Counted from the stretch's first letter, positions 16,803-26,823 are shown. The stretch: 64,000 nt of DNA from Frigoribacterium sp. Leaf263 (GCF_001422285.1 NZ_LMMO01000001.1:96252-160251); one strand, 5' to 3'. The notes: a model not told the origin generated them from the sequence alone. A program made the numbers and translations.

Positions 16803-18008
16803 GCTGGGCTGGACGGCCACCGGCTCGGTGTCCGGCAGCGGGCTGGCGTCGCGACCGCGCAGATCGGGCAGCGAGCGGTGGAACAGGACCCCGACGATCA
16901 TGCCGACGAGGGCGAAGGCGGCGGCGACGATGAGGCCGCCCTGCCCGCCGATCCGGTCGATGTAGAAGCCCGCGATGGCGGAGCCGAGGGCCGAGCCGAT
17001 CAGCTGCCCGGTGCCCGCCCAGCCGTAGGCCTCGGCGGTGTCGCTGAACTTCACGCTCGACGAGACGATCGCGAACATGACGGCCAGCGCGGGGGCGATC
17101 CCGACGCCGGCGATGAGCAGCGTGACGCTGAGAGGCCAGAGGCCGGTCATGAAGACGGCCAGCGTCATGCCGACGAAGACGATCGAGAGGCGTCGGGCGA
17201 GGGCCCACGGGCCGACCGGCACGTGACCGAGCGCGAGACCGCCGACGAGCGAGCCGGCGGCGAAGATCGCGAGCGCGATGCCGGAGTCCGCGCTGCCCTC
17301 GCCGAAGAGAGCGACGACACCGGCCTCGACGGCGGCGCACGCGCCGATGAGGAGGAATCCGGCGACCGTGGCGAGCAGCACGGTGGGGCGGGCGAGCACC
17401 TTGCCGAAGGCTCGCTTGCTGCGGGGGATCCGGACGCGGCCGACCTCGGGCGAGGCGATGAACCAGACGCCGCCGCCGACGAGGAACGCCGCGGCGAGCC
17501 AGATCGCCTCCTGGGTGCCGATCTGGGTGCCGACGAAGGTCGTGATCACGGGGCCGGCGACCCAGATGATCTCCTGGGCGGAGGCGTCGAGGGAGAACAG
17601 CGGGGTCAGCTGGTTCGAGGTGACCATCTTCGGGTAGATGGTGCGGACCGCGGGCTGGACGGGCGGGACGCTGAGCCCCGTCACGAAGCCGAGGGCCATG
17701 AACGCCGGCACCGAGAAGTCGACCAGGGTGAAGGTCATCATCGAGGCGAAGCAGACGATGAGCGTGAGGGTCAGCACGGGGCGCATGGCCCAGCGGCCCA
17801 TCCACCGGCTCGTGAGCGGACCCGAGATGGCCTGACCGATGCTCGTGGCCGCGAGCACCAGGCCGGCGGCGGCGTACGAGTGGTGCACGTGCTCGACGTG
17901 CAGCAGGAACGCGAGCGACAGCATGCCGAAGGGGAACCGCGCGGTCAGCTGCGCCGCGATGATGCGCGAGACGCCGGGCGTCTTCAGCAGGGTCGAATAG
18001 GTGCTCAC
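16800..18008 (-). CDS. MFS transporter
   Basis: A 402-residue polytopic membrane protein with about 12 hydrophobic helices in two halves. The inter-helix loop after the second helix carries SRWMGRWAMRP, a loose match to the MFS motif A. A charged central loop (RVRIPRSKRAFGKVL) separates the halves. It resembles drug or metabolite exporters of the YfcJ/SetA-like type, but the substrate is unknown. GTG start at 18008. The gene is divergent from nrdHIEF across a 331-bp region and is followed by an aldo/keto reductase, which may be cotranscribed. Confidence 0.85.
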   Translation of the reverse strand: MSTYSTLLKTPGVSRIIAAQLTARFPFGMLSLAFLLHVEHVHHSYAAAGLVLAATSIGQAISGPLTSRWMGRWAMRPVLTLTLIVCFASMMTFTLVDFSVPAFMALGFVTGLSVPPVQPAVRTIYPKMVTSNQLTPLFSLDASAQEIIWVAGPVITTFVGTQIGTQEAIWLAAAFLVGGGVWFIASPEVGRVRIPRSKRAFGKVLARPTVLLATVAGFLLIGACAAVEAGVVALFGEGSADSGIALAIFAAGSLVGGLALGHVPVGPWALARRLSIVFVGMTLAVFMTGLWPLSVTLLIAGVGIAPALAVMFAIVSSSVKFSDTAEAYGWAGTGQLIGSALGSAIAGFYIDRIGGQGGLIVAAAFALVGMIVGVLFHRSLPDLRGRDASPLPDTEPVAVQPS

Positions 18009-18192
18009 GAGTGGTCAAGTCTACGGAGCGGCCCCGTCGCCCGCGACACGCCGACGACCCGAAATGGGGCCAACCCGATTCGAATGTCGGAGGTGGGGAG
18101 AAGCATGTGGAGAACCACCCGGAATCGGGGAGAACACCCCGATAACTGTTGGCAACTTGTGGGCTGCCCTGTGGAAAGTCGGACCGGTCAGA

Positions 18193-18208
18193 GTTACACC
18201 GGTGTAAC
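18193..18208. promoter_or_regulatory. Perfect palindrome, LacI-type operator candidate
   Basis: GTTACACCGGTGTAAC, a perfect 16-bp palindrome with the central CG typical of LacI-family operators. It matches TTACANCGNTGTAA, also found in the arabinofuranoside promoter at 33114-33127. It could control the MFS gene, the nrd operon, or both. Confidence 0.5.
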
Positions 18209-18222
18209 ACCGCATGTAGTTA
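18207..18222 (+). promoter_or_regulatory. NrdR box 1
   Basis: ACACCGCATGTAGTTA matches the NrdR consensus acaCwAtATaTwGtgt at most key positions. Confidence 0.7.
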
Positions 18223-18238
18223 TGGGTGCCGTCGTCGG

Positions 18239-18254
18239 CCACTAGATGTAGTAT
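18239..18254 (+). promoter_or_regulatory. NrdR box 2
   Basis: CCACTAGATGTAGTAT, a close NrdR-box match, exactly 32 bp (three helical turns) after box 1. Tandem phased boxes are the known arrangement for NrdR, which represses nrd genes when (d)ATP is bound. The box likely overlaps the nrd promoter -10. Confidence 0.8.
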
Positions 18255-18339
18255 CGAAGAGTCGCCACGGGCACTACGCCCCGTGGCCCGCGAACCACCA
18301 GACCCGGCCTCGAAAGCCGGCCAGAACACAGGGGATCCC

Positions 18340-18573
18340 ATGGCCATCACCGTCTACACCAAGCCGTCTTGCGTCCAGTGCACGGCCACGTACCGCGCCC
18401 TCGACAACAAGGGCATCGAGTACGACATCCTCGACGTCACGGCCGACGACGCCGCGCTCGAGACCGTCAAGGCCCTCGGCTACCTGCAGGCCCCCGTGGT
18501 CATCGCCGACGACGACCACTGGAGCGGATTCCGCCCCGACAAGATCGCCGGCCTCGCCGCCCGCATCTCCTGA
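18340..18573 (+). CDS. nrdH: Glutaredoxin-like protein NrdH
   Basis: The 77-residue electron donor for the class Ib ribonucleotide reductase. The redox motif is Cys11-Val-Gln-Cys14 and the family tail is WSGFRPDKIAGLAA. It has a thioredoxin-like fold and is normally reduced by thioredoxin reductase. First gene of nrdHIEF, behind the two NrdR boxes; ATG 18340 has CAGGGG upstream. The distance from box 2 to the start leaves about 85 bp of leader. Confidence 0.96.
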   Translation: MAITVYTKPSCVQCTATYRALDNKGIEYDILDVTADDAALETVKALGYLQAPVVIADDDHWSGFRPDKIAGLAARIS

Positions 18574-18651
18574 CCCACTCGGGTCCGCCGGGTCGACGTC
18601 GTCACGACGGAGCCCGGCGAATCCACCGACAACGCAGGAGGGCCCCGGGTC

Positions 18652-19068
18652 ATGACGAACCTCGTCTACTTCTCCAGCGTCTCGGGCAACACCCGGCGAT
18701 TCGTCGAGAAGCTGGGCGTGCCGGCCGAGCGGATCCCGCTGTTCCCGTCAGAGCAAGCGCTCCACGTCAGTGACCCCTACGTCCTCGTCCTCCCCACCTA
18801 CGGTGGCGGCGAAGGGCGGGGCGCCGTCCCGAAGCAGGTCATCCGGTTCCTCAACGACGAGGGCAACCGACGTCTCATCCGAGGCGTGATCGCTGCGGGC
18901 AACACCAACTTCGGAGAGGGCTACTGCCTGGCCGGCGACATCGTCTCGGCCAAGTGCGAGGTTCCCCTTCTCTACCGTTTCGAGGTCTTCGGAACGCCGG
19001 ACGACGTACAAGCAGTACACACAGGATTGGAAGAATTTTGGCTTCAGCAGTCGATGATCTCGAAGTGA
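18652..19068 (+). CDS. nrdI: Flavodoxin-like NrdI
   Basis: A 138-residue flavoprotein that supplies the oxidant for assembling the dimanganese-tyrosyl radical of NrdF. The N-terminal FMN phosphate loop [14 protein letters not shown] (about 7-20) and the [17 protein letters not shown] loop are intact. Second gene of nrdHIEF, 78 bp after nrdH, with an AGGAGG ribosome-binding site before ATG 18652. Its end overlaps the beginning of nrdE. Confidence 0.96.
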   Translation: MTNLVYFSSVSGNTRRFVEKLGVPAERIPLFPSEQALHVSDPYVLVLPTYGGGEGRGAVPKQVIRFLNDEGNRRLIRGVIAAGNTNFGEGYCLAGDIVSAKCEVPLLYRFEVFGTPDDVQAVHTGLEEFWLQQSMISK

Positions 19069-21212
19069 TCGCCGCACCCGGACAGGGTCTCGCCGGCACC
19101 ACCGGGATGGACTACCACGCGCTCAACGCGATGCTCAACCTCTACGGGCCGTCGGGCGAGATCCAGTTCGACAAAGACCGTGAGGCTGCGAAGCAGTACT
19201 TCCTGCAGCACGTGAACCAGAACACCGTCTTCTTCCACAACCTGCGCGAGCGTCTCGACTACCTGGTCGAGAACGAGTACTACGAGGCCGCGACCATCGA
19301 GCAGTACGACTTCTCGTTCGTCGAGAAGCTGAACGACCTCGCGTACTCGAAGAAGTTCCGCTTCCAGACGTTCCTCGGCGCGTTCAAGTACTACACGTCG
19401 TACACGCTCAAGACCTTCGACGGGAAGCGCTACCTCGAGCGCTTCGAGGACCGCGTCGTCATGACGGCCCTCGGTCTCGCGCAGGGCGACGAGAAGCTCG
19501 CCGTCGACCTGGTCGAGGAGATCATCGCCGGTCGCTTCCAGCCCGCGACGCCGACGTTCCTCAACACCGCGAAGGCTCAGCGCGGCGAGCTCGTCAGCTG
19601 CTTCCTGCTGCGCATCGAAGACAACATGGAGTCGATCTCGCGCGGCATCAACTCGTCGCTCCAGCTCTCGAAGCGCGGTGGCGGCGTCGCCCTGTCGCTG
19701 TCGAACATCCGTGAGGCCGGCGCCCCGATCAAGCAGATCGAGAACCAGTCGTCGGGCATCATCCCCGTCATGAAGCTGCTCGAAGACAGCTTCAGCTATG
19801 CGAACCAGCTCGGCGCCCGTCAGGGTGCCGGCGCCGTGTACCTCAGCGCCCACCACCCCGACATCATGCGGTTCCTCGACACCAAGCGCGAGAACGCCGA
19901 CGAGAAGATCCGCATCAAGACGCTGTCGCTCGGCGTCGTCGTGCCCGACATCACGTTCGAGCTCGCCAAGAACAACGAGGACATGTACCTCTTCTCGCCG
20001 TACGACGTCGAGAAGGTCTACGGGGTCCCCTTCGGCGACGTGGCCATCAGCGAGAAGTACCGCGAGATGGTCGCCGACTCGCGTATCAAGAAGACAAAGA
20101 TCAAGGCGCGCGACTTCTTCCAGACGATCGCCGAGATCCAGTTCGAGTCGGGCTACCCCTACATCGTGTTCGAAGACACGGTGAACAAGGCGAACCCGAT
20201 CAAGGGCCGCATCAACATGTCGAACCTCTGCTCGGAGATCCTCCAGGTCAACACCCCGACCACGTTCAACGAGGACCTCTCGTACAACGAGATCGGGAAA
20301 GACATCTCGTGCAACCTCGGCTCGATGAACATCGCGCTGTCGATGGACGCCCCCGACCTCGGCAAGACCGTCGAGACCGCCATCCGCGGCCTCAGCGCGG
20401 TCAGCGACATGAGCCACATCACGTCGGTCCGCTCCATCGAGGTCGGCAACGACCAGTCGCACGCCATCGGCCTCGGCCAGATGAACCTGCACGGCTACCT
20501 CGCGCGTGAGCACGTGCACTACGGCAGCGAAGAGGCCATCGACTTCACGAACATCTACTTCTACACGGTGCTGTTCCACGCCCTGCGCGCCTCGAACACC
20601 ATCGCGATCGAGCGCGGGGTCACCTTCGGCGGTTTCGCCGACAGCACCTACGCGTCGGGGGAGTTCTTCGACAAGTACACCGAGCAGGTGTGGGCCCCCT
20701 CGACCGCTCGCGGCGCCTCGCTGTTCGCCGACGCCCAGGTAGCCATCCCCACGCAAGACGACTGGCGCGAGCTCAAGGCCAGCGTCATGGCGCACGGTCT
20801 CTACAACCAGAACCTGCAGGCCGTGCCCCCGACCGGGTCGATCTCGTACATCAACCACTCGACGTCCTCGATCCACCCGATCGCCTCGAAGATCGAGATC
20901 CGCAAAGAGGGCAAGCTCGGTCGCGTGTACTACCCGGCGCCGTTCATGACGAACGACAACCTCGAGTATTACACCGACGCTTACGAGATCGGGCCCGAGA
21001 AGATCATCGACACCTACGCCGCGGCCACGCAGCACGTCGACCAGGGTCTCTCGCTCACGCTGTTCTTCAAGGACACCGCCACGACGCGCGACATCAACAA
21101 GGCGCAGATCTACGCATGGCGCAAGGGCATCAAGACGATCTACTACATCCGTCTCCGCCAGCTCGCGCTCGAGGGCACCGAGGTCGACGGCTGCGTCAGC
21201 TGCATGCTCTAG
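19038..21212 (+). CDS. nrdE: Class Ib ribonucleoside-diphosphate reductase alpha subunit
   Basis: Catalytic subunit that reduces NDPs to dNDPs with NrdF. The protein follows M. tuberculosis NrdE closely from [13 protein letters not shown] through the active-site cysteine region SCFLL, NLCSEIL, and the C-terminal redox pair in VDGCVSCML. The start is uncertain. TTG 19038 (weak GGAAG site, inside nrdI) gives 724 residues. GTG 19065 makes a GTGA overlap with the nrdI stop. ATG 19107 would begin just at the conserved block. I keep TTG 19038 because NrdE proteins usually have a short leader before DYHALN. Confidence 0.93.
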   Translation: MASAVDDLEVIAAPGQGLAGTTGMDYHALNAMLNLYGPSGEIQFDKDREAAKQYFLQHVNQNTVFFHNLRERLDYLVENEYYEAATIEQYDFSFVEKLNDLAYSKKFRFQTFLGAFKYYTSYTLKTFDGKRYLERFEDRVVMTALGLAQGDEKLAVDLVEEIIAGRFQPATPTFLNTAKAQRGELVSCFLLRIEDNMESISRGINSSLQLSKRGGGVALSLSNIREAGAPIKQIENQSSGIIPVMKLLEDSFSYANQLGARQGAGAVYLSAHHPDIMRFLDTKRENADEKIRIKTLSLGVVVPDITFELAKNNEDMYLFSPYDVEKVYGVPFGDVAISEKYREMVADSRIKKTKIKARDFFQTIAEIQFESGYPYIVFEDTVNKANPIKGRINMSNLCSEILQVNTPTTFNEDLSYNEIGKDISCNLGSMNIALSMDAPDLGKTVETAIRGLSAVSDMSHITSVRSIEVGNDQSHAIGLGQMNLHGYLAREHVHYGSEEAIDFTNIYFYTVLFHALRASNTIAIERGVTFGGFADSTYASGEFFDKYTEQVWAPSTARGASLFADAQVAIPTQDDWRELKASVMAHGLYNQNLQAVPPTGSISYINHSTSSIHPIASKIEIRKEGKLGRVYYPAPFMTNDNLEYYTDAYEIGPEKIIDTYAAATQHVDQGLSLTLFFKDTATTRDINKAQIYAWRKGIKTIYYIRLRQLALEGTEVDGCVSCML

Positions 21213-21258
21213 TGCCCCGATCGTGCGCCGCCTCGGCGACGCACCCCTCGCGGCACCC

Positions 21259-21291
21259 GGCGCGGGCCGGTCTCGAACACCGGCCCGCGCC
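21259..21291. repeat. Hairpin in nrdE-nrdF gap
   Basis: A 13-bp perfect stem (21259-21271 with 21279-21291) with a 7-nt loop. Its right arm is part of a dispersed-element copy. It may stabilise or attenuate the transcript between nrdE and nrdF. Confidence 0.7.
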
Positions 21292-21296
21292 TCCTG
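21282..21296 (+). repeat. Dispersed element
   Basis: GGCCCGCGCCTCCTG, downstream of nrdE and in its sense. Confidence 0.65.
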
Positions 21297-21297
21297 A

Positions 21298-22329
<1,032 letters not shown>

Positions 22330-22348
22330 CCCCCGAAGCCACCGTCGC

Positions 22349-22414
22349 CGAGAACCCCGAACGCGAGAGAGAACCCCCGTCGAACGGGATTCCTCTTCGC
22401 CTTCGGGGTTCTCG
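22349..22414 (+). terminator. Terminator of nrdHIEF
   Basis: 13-nt arms (22349-22361 and 22402-22414) pair perfectly. The 40-nt interior folds further, giving a large stem-loop 20 bp after the nrdF stop. Confidence 0.8.
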
Positions 22415-22504
22415 TCATGTGCGGGGCGTCGAGACCGCGGACCCGCGTCGTCCCCGCGTGCCGGCGACCGTCGTGCGGTGCCGGGGCGGGTTCGACGCCG
22501 CCGC

Positions 22505-22510
22505 TAGGGT
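22505..22510 (+). promoter_or_regulatory. -10 hexamer before membrane protein gene
   Basis: TAGGGT, 6 bp before ATG 22517. The intervening CGGAGG could instead act as a ribosome-binding site. Confidence 0.45.
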
Positions 22511-22516
22511 CGGAGG

Positions 22517-23476
22517 ATGACCACGGGGGAACGGACACCGGCAGACGCACGCGTCATCCTGCTCGCCATCGGGCTGGGGGTGGCGGCAGTGCTCGTCGGA
22601 CTGGCGCCGTGGCTGCTGACCGGCGCCCGCCTCCCGCTGCAGAACCTCTGGGCCGCACCCGTCGTCGAGGCGGACGGGGTGACGGCCGCTCCCGAGTCGA
22701 TGCCCGTCTCGCTCCTCCCCTTCAGCCAATACGCGCTCACCCTGCAGGCGTCTCTGCTCATCACAGGGTCGGCCGTCGCGGGCCTGGTCGCCCGGGCAGC
22801 CGGCGCGCGGCGGAGCCGAGGCGCCGTCATCGCGGTCCTCGCCGGGACGGTCGGCGCGCAGTCGGTCGCGCTCGTCCAGAGCTCCGTTACCGTGACCGGT
22901 GGGCTCGCCGACCGCGTCGAGTCGGTCGTCTACCTCGGCGCCGTGGTCGGGGCCGCGGTGGCCGGCATCGCCTTCGGGGTCGTCGTGCTGCTGCTCATCG
23001 CCCGGGCGCGCCGAGGGGCGGCCGTCGTCGGTCTCGCCGTGGGGGCGATCGCCCTGGCTCAGTGGGGCTACGCGCTGGTCTACCCGCCGTTCTCGCTCGT
23101 GACCGAGAACGTCGCCGTCGCCGACTCCGTGCTGCGGTGGCTGCCCGCCGTGCTCGTCGCCGCCGCCATCGTCTGGACCGGGGTCTCCACCATCGGGCGC
23201 GCGATCGGTGCGACCGTCGCGTTGCTCGGCCTGTGGATCGGGCCCGCCGCGATCACCGCCATCTCCAGCGTCGCGGGGAGCCGCGTCTATGCGAGCTACC
23301 CGTTCGAGATGGTCGAGATCGCGGGGAGCATCTTCACGTCGGCCCTCGCGTCGCCGGCGACCTGGCGGGCGGTGGTCGTCGCCGCCGTGCTCGCGGGCAT
23401 CGGGCTCGCCGTGCGTCGCCCGGTGCTGGAGCGGCGTCGTCGCCACGGTGAGCGGGTCGCGCCCTCGACGTCGTGA
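22517..23476 (+). CDS. Polytopic membrane protein of unknown function
   Basis: 319 residues with about seven to eight hydrophobic helices and no soluble domain. Helices are evident near 14-36, 77-95, 103-120, 135-160, 167-187, 212-230, 238-260 and 290-305. A periplasmic loop between the first two helices holds LPLQNLWAAPVVEADGVTAAPESMPVSLLPFSQYAL. I recognise no family; the length and Ala/Val-rich helices are typical of uncharacterised actinobacterial membrane proteins. Unlinked by operon to its neighbours: the nrd terminator precedes it and it converges on kynU. Confidence 0.7.
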   Translation: MTTGERTPADARVILLAIGLGVAAVLVGLAPWLLTGARLPLQNLWAAPVVEADGVTAAPESMPVSLLPFSQYALTLQASLLITGSAVAGLVARAAGARRSRGAVIAVLAGTVGAQSVALVQSSVTVTGGLADRVESVVYLGAVVGAAVAGIAFGVVVLLLIARARRGAAVVGLAVGAIALAQWGYALVYPPFSLVTENVAVADSVLRWLPAVLVAAAIVWTGVSTIGRAIGATVALLGLWIGPAAITAISSVAGSRVYASYPFEMVEIAGSIFTSALASPATWRAVVVAAVLAGIGLAVRRPVLERRRRHGERVAPSTS

Positions 23477-23562
23477 GCATCGGTCCCGTCGACGCAGCGC
23501 GCGACGACGGGTCCGTCTTCGCGCCCGGGTCTCGGCGGCGAGAGGGAGGGCGGCCTCCGGCC

Positions 23563-24834
23563 TCAGCCGACCGCGAGAAGCGCCGCACGGATCGCGGCGA
23601 TGCCGACCCGCACCTCGGCGAACGTGGTCGAGAGCGGCGACAGACCGATGCGCAGCCCGTCGGGGTTGCGGAAGTCCGGCACGACGCCCTCCTCCCACAG
23701 AGCGGCCACGACCTGCTCGAACGCAGGGTGACGCACGGTGACGTGGCTGCCTCGCGCTGCGGGCTCCCGTGGCGTCGCCACCTCGATGCCGAGCGGCACG
23801 AGCCAGGCGTCGACCAGCGCGAACGCGTAGTCGGTGAGGGCGAGCGACTTCGCGCGGATCGCATCGATCCCGGCCTCGTCGACGACGTCGAGCATGTCGC
23901 CCAGCGGCAGCATGCCGACGATCGGAGGGGTGCCGCTGATGAAGCGCCGGATCCCGTCGGCCGGCGTGTACCCGTCGGCCATCGCGAAGACGTCGGCCGC
24001 ACCCATCCACCCCTGGATCGGCTGATCGAGCGACGGCAGCAGATCGCGCCGCGCGTAGACGAACGCGGGCGCCCCCGGCCCGCCGTTCAGGTACTTGTAC
24101 GTGCAGCCGACGGCCACGTCGACGCCCCACTCGTCGAGCCGCATCGGCACGACGCCGACCGAGTGGCAGAGATCGAACAGCACCAGGGCGCCGGCGTCGT
24201 GCACGAGCCGCGTGATCGCGGGCATGTCGGCCAGATGCCCCGACCGGTACGACACGTGGTTCACGAGCACGACGGCCGTGTCGGGGCCGACCACGTCGGC
24301 GAGCAGATCGACGGTCACCCCGAGGGCCGGGTCGACGTGCACCCACCGGACCGTGGCGCCCCGTTCGCGGGCGATGCCCTCGACCACGAAGCGGTCGGTC
24401 GGGAACTGGTCGTCGTCGATGACGATCTCGTGCCGGTCGGGCCGTGCCGCGAGCAGGGCGCGGATCGCCTTGTAGAGCAGGACCGTCGTCGAGTCGCCCA
24501 CCACGGTCTGGCCGGCGGCGGCTCCGAGCGCCGCAGCGCCGATCCGGTCGCCGAGAGCCACCGGGCGATCCATCCACTGCTCGTCCCACGAGCGGATCAG
24601 GCGGCTGCCCCAGTCGTGCGTCACGAAGGCGGTGAGCCGCTCGGGCGTCACCCGCAGCGGCCGCCCGAGCGAGTTGCCGTCGAGGTACGACACGACGTCG
24701 CCGGCCGGCATGAACCGGTCGACGAACGACGCGAGCGGGTCGGCGGCGTCGAGCGGCTCGGACGGCAGCTCGGCCGGCGGCTCGGACGGCGGGGGAGTGA
24801 TCGAGTCGGCGGAGGCCGAGGAGGTGCGGGTCAC
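23563..24834 (-). CDS. kynU: Kynureninase
   Basis: PLP enzyme that cleaves kynurenine (or 3-hydroxykynurenine) to anthranilate (or 3-hydroxyanthranilate) and alanine in tryptophan catabolism. The PLP lysine is Lys247 in TYKYLNGGPG. The entry motif YLDGNSLGRP (50-59), NHVSYRSG (192-199) and DLCHSVG (221-227) are family landmarks. At 423 residues it is normal apart from a Ser/Pro-rich N-terminus of about 30 residues. The GTG start overlaps the stop of the upstream amidohydrolase (GTGA), and the first codons are a copy of the dispersed repeat. No other kynurenine-pathway gene is nearby. Confidence 0.92.
   Translation of the reverse strand: MTRTSSASADSITPPPSEPPAELPSEPLDAADPLASFVDRFMPAGDVVSYLDGNSLGRPLRVTPERLTAFVTHDWGSRLIRSWDEQWMDRPVALGDRIGAAALGAAAGQTVVGDSTTVLLYKAIRALLAARPDRHEIVIDDDQFPTDRFVVEGIARERGATVRWVHVDPALGVTVDLLADVVGPDTAVVLVNHVSYRSGHLADMPAITRLVHDAGALVLFDLCHSVGVVPMRLDEWGVDVAVGCTYKYLNGGPGAPAFVYARRDLLPSLDQPIQGWMGAADVFAMADGYTPADGIRRFISGTPPIVGMLPLGDMLDVVDEAGIDAIRAKSLALTDYAFALVDAWLVPLGIEVATPREPAARGSHVTVRHPAFEQVVAALWEEGVVPDFRNPDGLRIGLSPLSTTFAEVRVGIAAIRAALLAVG
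24816..24834 (-). repeat. Dispersed element forming the amidohydrolase-kynU junction
   Basis: CCGAGGAGGTGCGGGTCAC. In gene sense it supplies the TGA of the amidohydrolase, the GTG start of kynU, and kynU codons 2-6 (TRTSS). Confidence 0.7.
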
Positions 24835-25889
24835 GTGGTCTTCTCCAGCAGGGTGTCGGGGGTGATGACGGTGGCGGTGGCCAGCCAGTCGGAGGCGACC
24901 GCGGAGGGGTCGGAGGTCGGGGGCGGCGTCGCGATCCACGTGGCGCGACTCGGAGCGCGGCCGGTCTCGCCCGTGCCGCCGAGTTCGGCGCCGGCCGTGA
25001 GGGCGTGCAGCAGCTGCTCGAGATCGAGGCCCGCCCGCTGCAGGGCCCGCAGCTCGCGCGCGTTCACGCCGACGGGGAGGTCGCCGTTGCCGAGGTCGGT
25101 GCCGTAGAGCACGTGCCCGCCCGCGGCCCGGAACCTCGCGAGGTTGGCGACGGCGACGTCGTGCACCGCGCCTCCTCGGCCGTGACCGTGGATGTCGAGG
25201 GTGCTGATCCAGCTGGTGCGTGCCGCCAGACGCTCGACGAGGTCGTCGTCGAGTCGTTCGCTGAAGGGCGTGTGCGCGAGGCGGGCGACGCCGGCGTCGA
25301 GGGCGCGGCGCGCCTGCCCGGCGCCCTGCACGTGGGCGACCGGCACGAGCAGCCGATCGGTCGCCGCGTCGACGATCGTCCGCAGCGTGACGTCGTCGAA
25401 CACCGGACCGGCATCGGAGTTGAGGCTGATCTTGACGAACGACGCGCCCAGGTCGTGCATCCGCTCGACCTCCCGCCGAGCGCCCGCCGGGTTCGAGACG
25501 ACGACGGCCGCCGTGTCGGGTGCCCACTCGGACCGGCTGGGATAACCGCCCGGCGGGCACAGCAGGCCGCCCGCCACGCGCACCTCGGGCCACCGCTGGT
25601 CCAGGCGCCCGTGCTCGGGCCAGAGCGAGGCCTCGTCGGGATCCCAGCCGAGATCGTCGACGCGCGCGATGCCGCCGGAGGCGAGAGCGGTCGGGTCGAT
25701 CAGCCCGAGATGCACGTGCGAGTCGGCGAACGGCGCGAGCAGCGTGCCGGGCAGATGCGGCAGCCCCGCGTGCACCGCCTGGGGAGGGCCGAGCAGGTCG
25801 ATGCCGTCGGTCACACGCACGAGCGAGCGACCCGACCACCCGCCCGACCAGGCGTGATCGACCGTGACGAACCGCGCCTCCCGAGTCAT
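24831..25889 (-). CDS. Amidohydrolase-superfamily metal-dependent hydrolase
   Basis: 352 residues with the amidohydrolase layout. A metal-binding HxH (His58, His60 in ADSHVHLG) is followed by a strand-end Lys in FVKISLN (near 150). Histidines lie in VAHVQG and RLAHTPF, and a late Asp sits in YGTDLGNG (near 262). The set resembles imidazolonepropionase-like or dihydroorotase-like members. It is translationally coupled to kynureninase, so a substrate near kynurenine, such as N-formylkynurenine, is a reasonable but unproven guess. Start at ATG 25889 fits a TAGGGT leaderless promoter. Confidence 0.82.
   Translation of the reverse strand: MTREARFVTVDHAWSGGWSGRSLVRVTDGIDLLGPPQAVHAGLPHLPGTLLAPFADSHVHLGLIDPTALASGGIARVDDLGWDPDEASLWPEHGRLDQRWPEVRVAGGLLCPPGGYPSRSEWAPDTAAVVVSNPAGARREVERMHDLGASFVKISLNSDAGPVFDDVTLRTIVDAATDRLLVPVAHVQGAGQARRALDAGVARLAHTPFSERLDDDLVERLAARTSWISTLDIHGHGRGGAVHDVAVANLARFRAAGGHVLYGTDLGNGDLPVGVNARELRALQRAGLDLEQLLHALTAGAELGGTGETGRAPSRATWIATPPPTSDPSAVASDWLATATVITPDTLLEKTT
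25164..25179 (+). repeat. Dispersed element inside the amidohydrolase gene
   Basis: CACCGCGCCTCCTCGG; on the coding strand it gives the peptide GRGGAVH. Confidence 0.55.
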
Positions 25890-25895
25890 GCGTCG

Positions 25896-25901
25896 ACCCT
25901 A
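25896..25901 (-). promoter_or_regulatory. -10 hexamer of the amidohydrolase-kynU operon
   Basis: TAGGGT on the minus strand, 6 bp before ATG 25889. Confidence 0.6.
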
Positions 25902-25924
25902 TGCCGCCCGGGTGCGCGAACGGC

Positions 25925-25960
25925 GATCCGCCCGCCCCCATTCACAGGAGCGGGCGGATC
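25925..25960 (-). terminator. Terminator of the methyltransferase gene
   Basis: 11-nt arms (25925-25935 and 25950-25960) pair perfectly around a 14-nt loop, between the methyltransferase end and the amidohydrolase promoter. Confidence 0.75.
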
Positions 25961-25972
25961 AGGCGGGCAGGG

Positions 25973-25988
25973 GAGGAGGCGCGGGTCG
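25973..25988 (-). repeat. Dispersed 17-bp element
   Basis: GAGGAGGCGCGGGTCG, about 22 bp after the methyltransferase stop in its sense; an inverted GACCCGCGC begins at 25992. Confidence 0.75.
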
Positions 25989-26010
25989 CGTGACCCGCGC
26001 CGGTCGCGAC

Positions 26011-26790
26011 TCAGCCGGGCAGCACGGCGCGGCTGCACCGCGCGACGTACGGCACGCGGACGACGTCGAGGCCGCGGGTGTCGGGGTGCGTGTCGAGCAG
26101 GTGCTCGACCCGGGCCAGGAGCTCGGTGCGTTCGGCCGGCGACAGCGTGATGACGTAGCTGCGCGAGGCGATCATGTCGAGGAACTCCTCGCGCGTCATC
26201 TCGTGCACCCACTCGACGTCGTGCCGCTCGATCGGGCCGAACGGCGCCCCGACGGGAGGGGCGTCCGACTGCAGGTCGCGTTCGCGCGGCTGACGCATGA
26301 CCCGGCTGAGCTCGGCCACCCAGGGCACGCTCTCGTCGCGGATGTTCCAGATCAGCGCGAGGGTGCCGCCCGGGCGGAGCACGCGCGCGACCTCGGGGAC
26401 GGCCCGCACGGGGTCGACCCAGTGCCAGGCCTGCGCGACGAAGACGGCGTCGACCGACGCGTCGTCGAGCGGGATCGACTCGGCCGAGCCCGCGACCGAC
26501 GTCGCCGCCGGCACGACCCGCTCGAGCTGTTCGCGCATCCCCTCCGAGGGCTCGACGGCCGTCACCGAGGGCACCGTGTCGAGCAGCACCCGGGTCAGCT
26601 TGCCCGTGCCCGCACCGAGGTCGACGACGTGACAGGCGCCGCTCGGGAGGAGCCACTCGACGGCGGCCGTCGGATACGACGGTCGGCCGCGCTCGTACAC
26701 GTCGGCCGCGAGGCCGAACGACGAGGCGAGATCGGAGTCGGGGTGAGCCGGGTCGAACCCGTGCTGAAGTGGTTGATGCGTCACCGGCAT
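26011..26790 (-). CDS. Class I SAM-dependent methyltransferase (Methyltransf_11 type)
   Basis: A 259-residue methyltransferase. The SAM-binding motif I is VVDLGAGTGKLTRVLL (about 54-69), the acidic residue of motif II is in TAVEPSEGM, and motif III follows RVLRPGGTLALIWN. The pattern RGRPSYP before motif I and HWVDP after it place it with the YcgJ-like small-molecule methyltransferases. The substrate is unknown. Divergent from an FMN reductase with 56 bp between the starts. Confidence 0.87.
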   Translation of the reverse strand: MPVTHQPLQHGFDPAHPDSDLASSFGLAADVYERGRPSYPTAAVEWLLPSGACHVVDLGAGTGKLTRVLLDTVPSVTAVEPSEGMREQLERVVPAATSVAGSAESIPLDDASVDAVFVAQAWHWVDPVRAVPEVARVLRPGGTLALIWNIRDESVPWVAELSRVMRQPRERDLQSDAPPVGAPFGPIERHDVEWVHEMTREEFLDMIASRSYVITLSPAERTELLARVEHLLDTHPDTRGLDVVRVPYVARCSRAVLPG

Positions 26791-26793
26791 ACT

Positions 26794-26823
26794 GTCGCAC
26801 GACTCATTGCGTCACAGTGCGAC
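26794..26823. promoter_or_regulatory. Inverted repeat in divergent promoter
   Basis: GTCGCAC (26794-26800) and GTGCGAC (26817-26823) with a 16-bp spacer, in the 56 bp between the methyltransferase and FMN reductase starts; possible operator. Confidence 0.4.
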
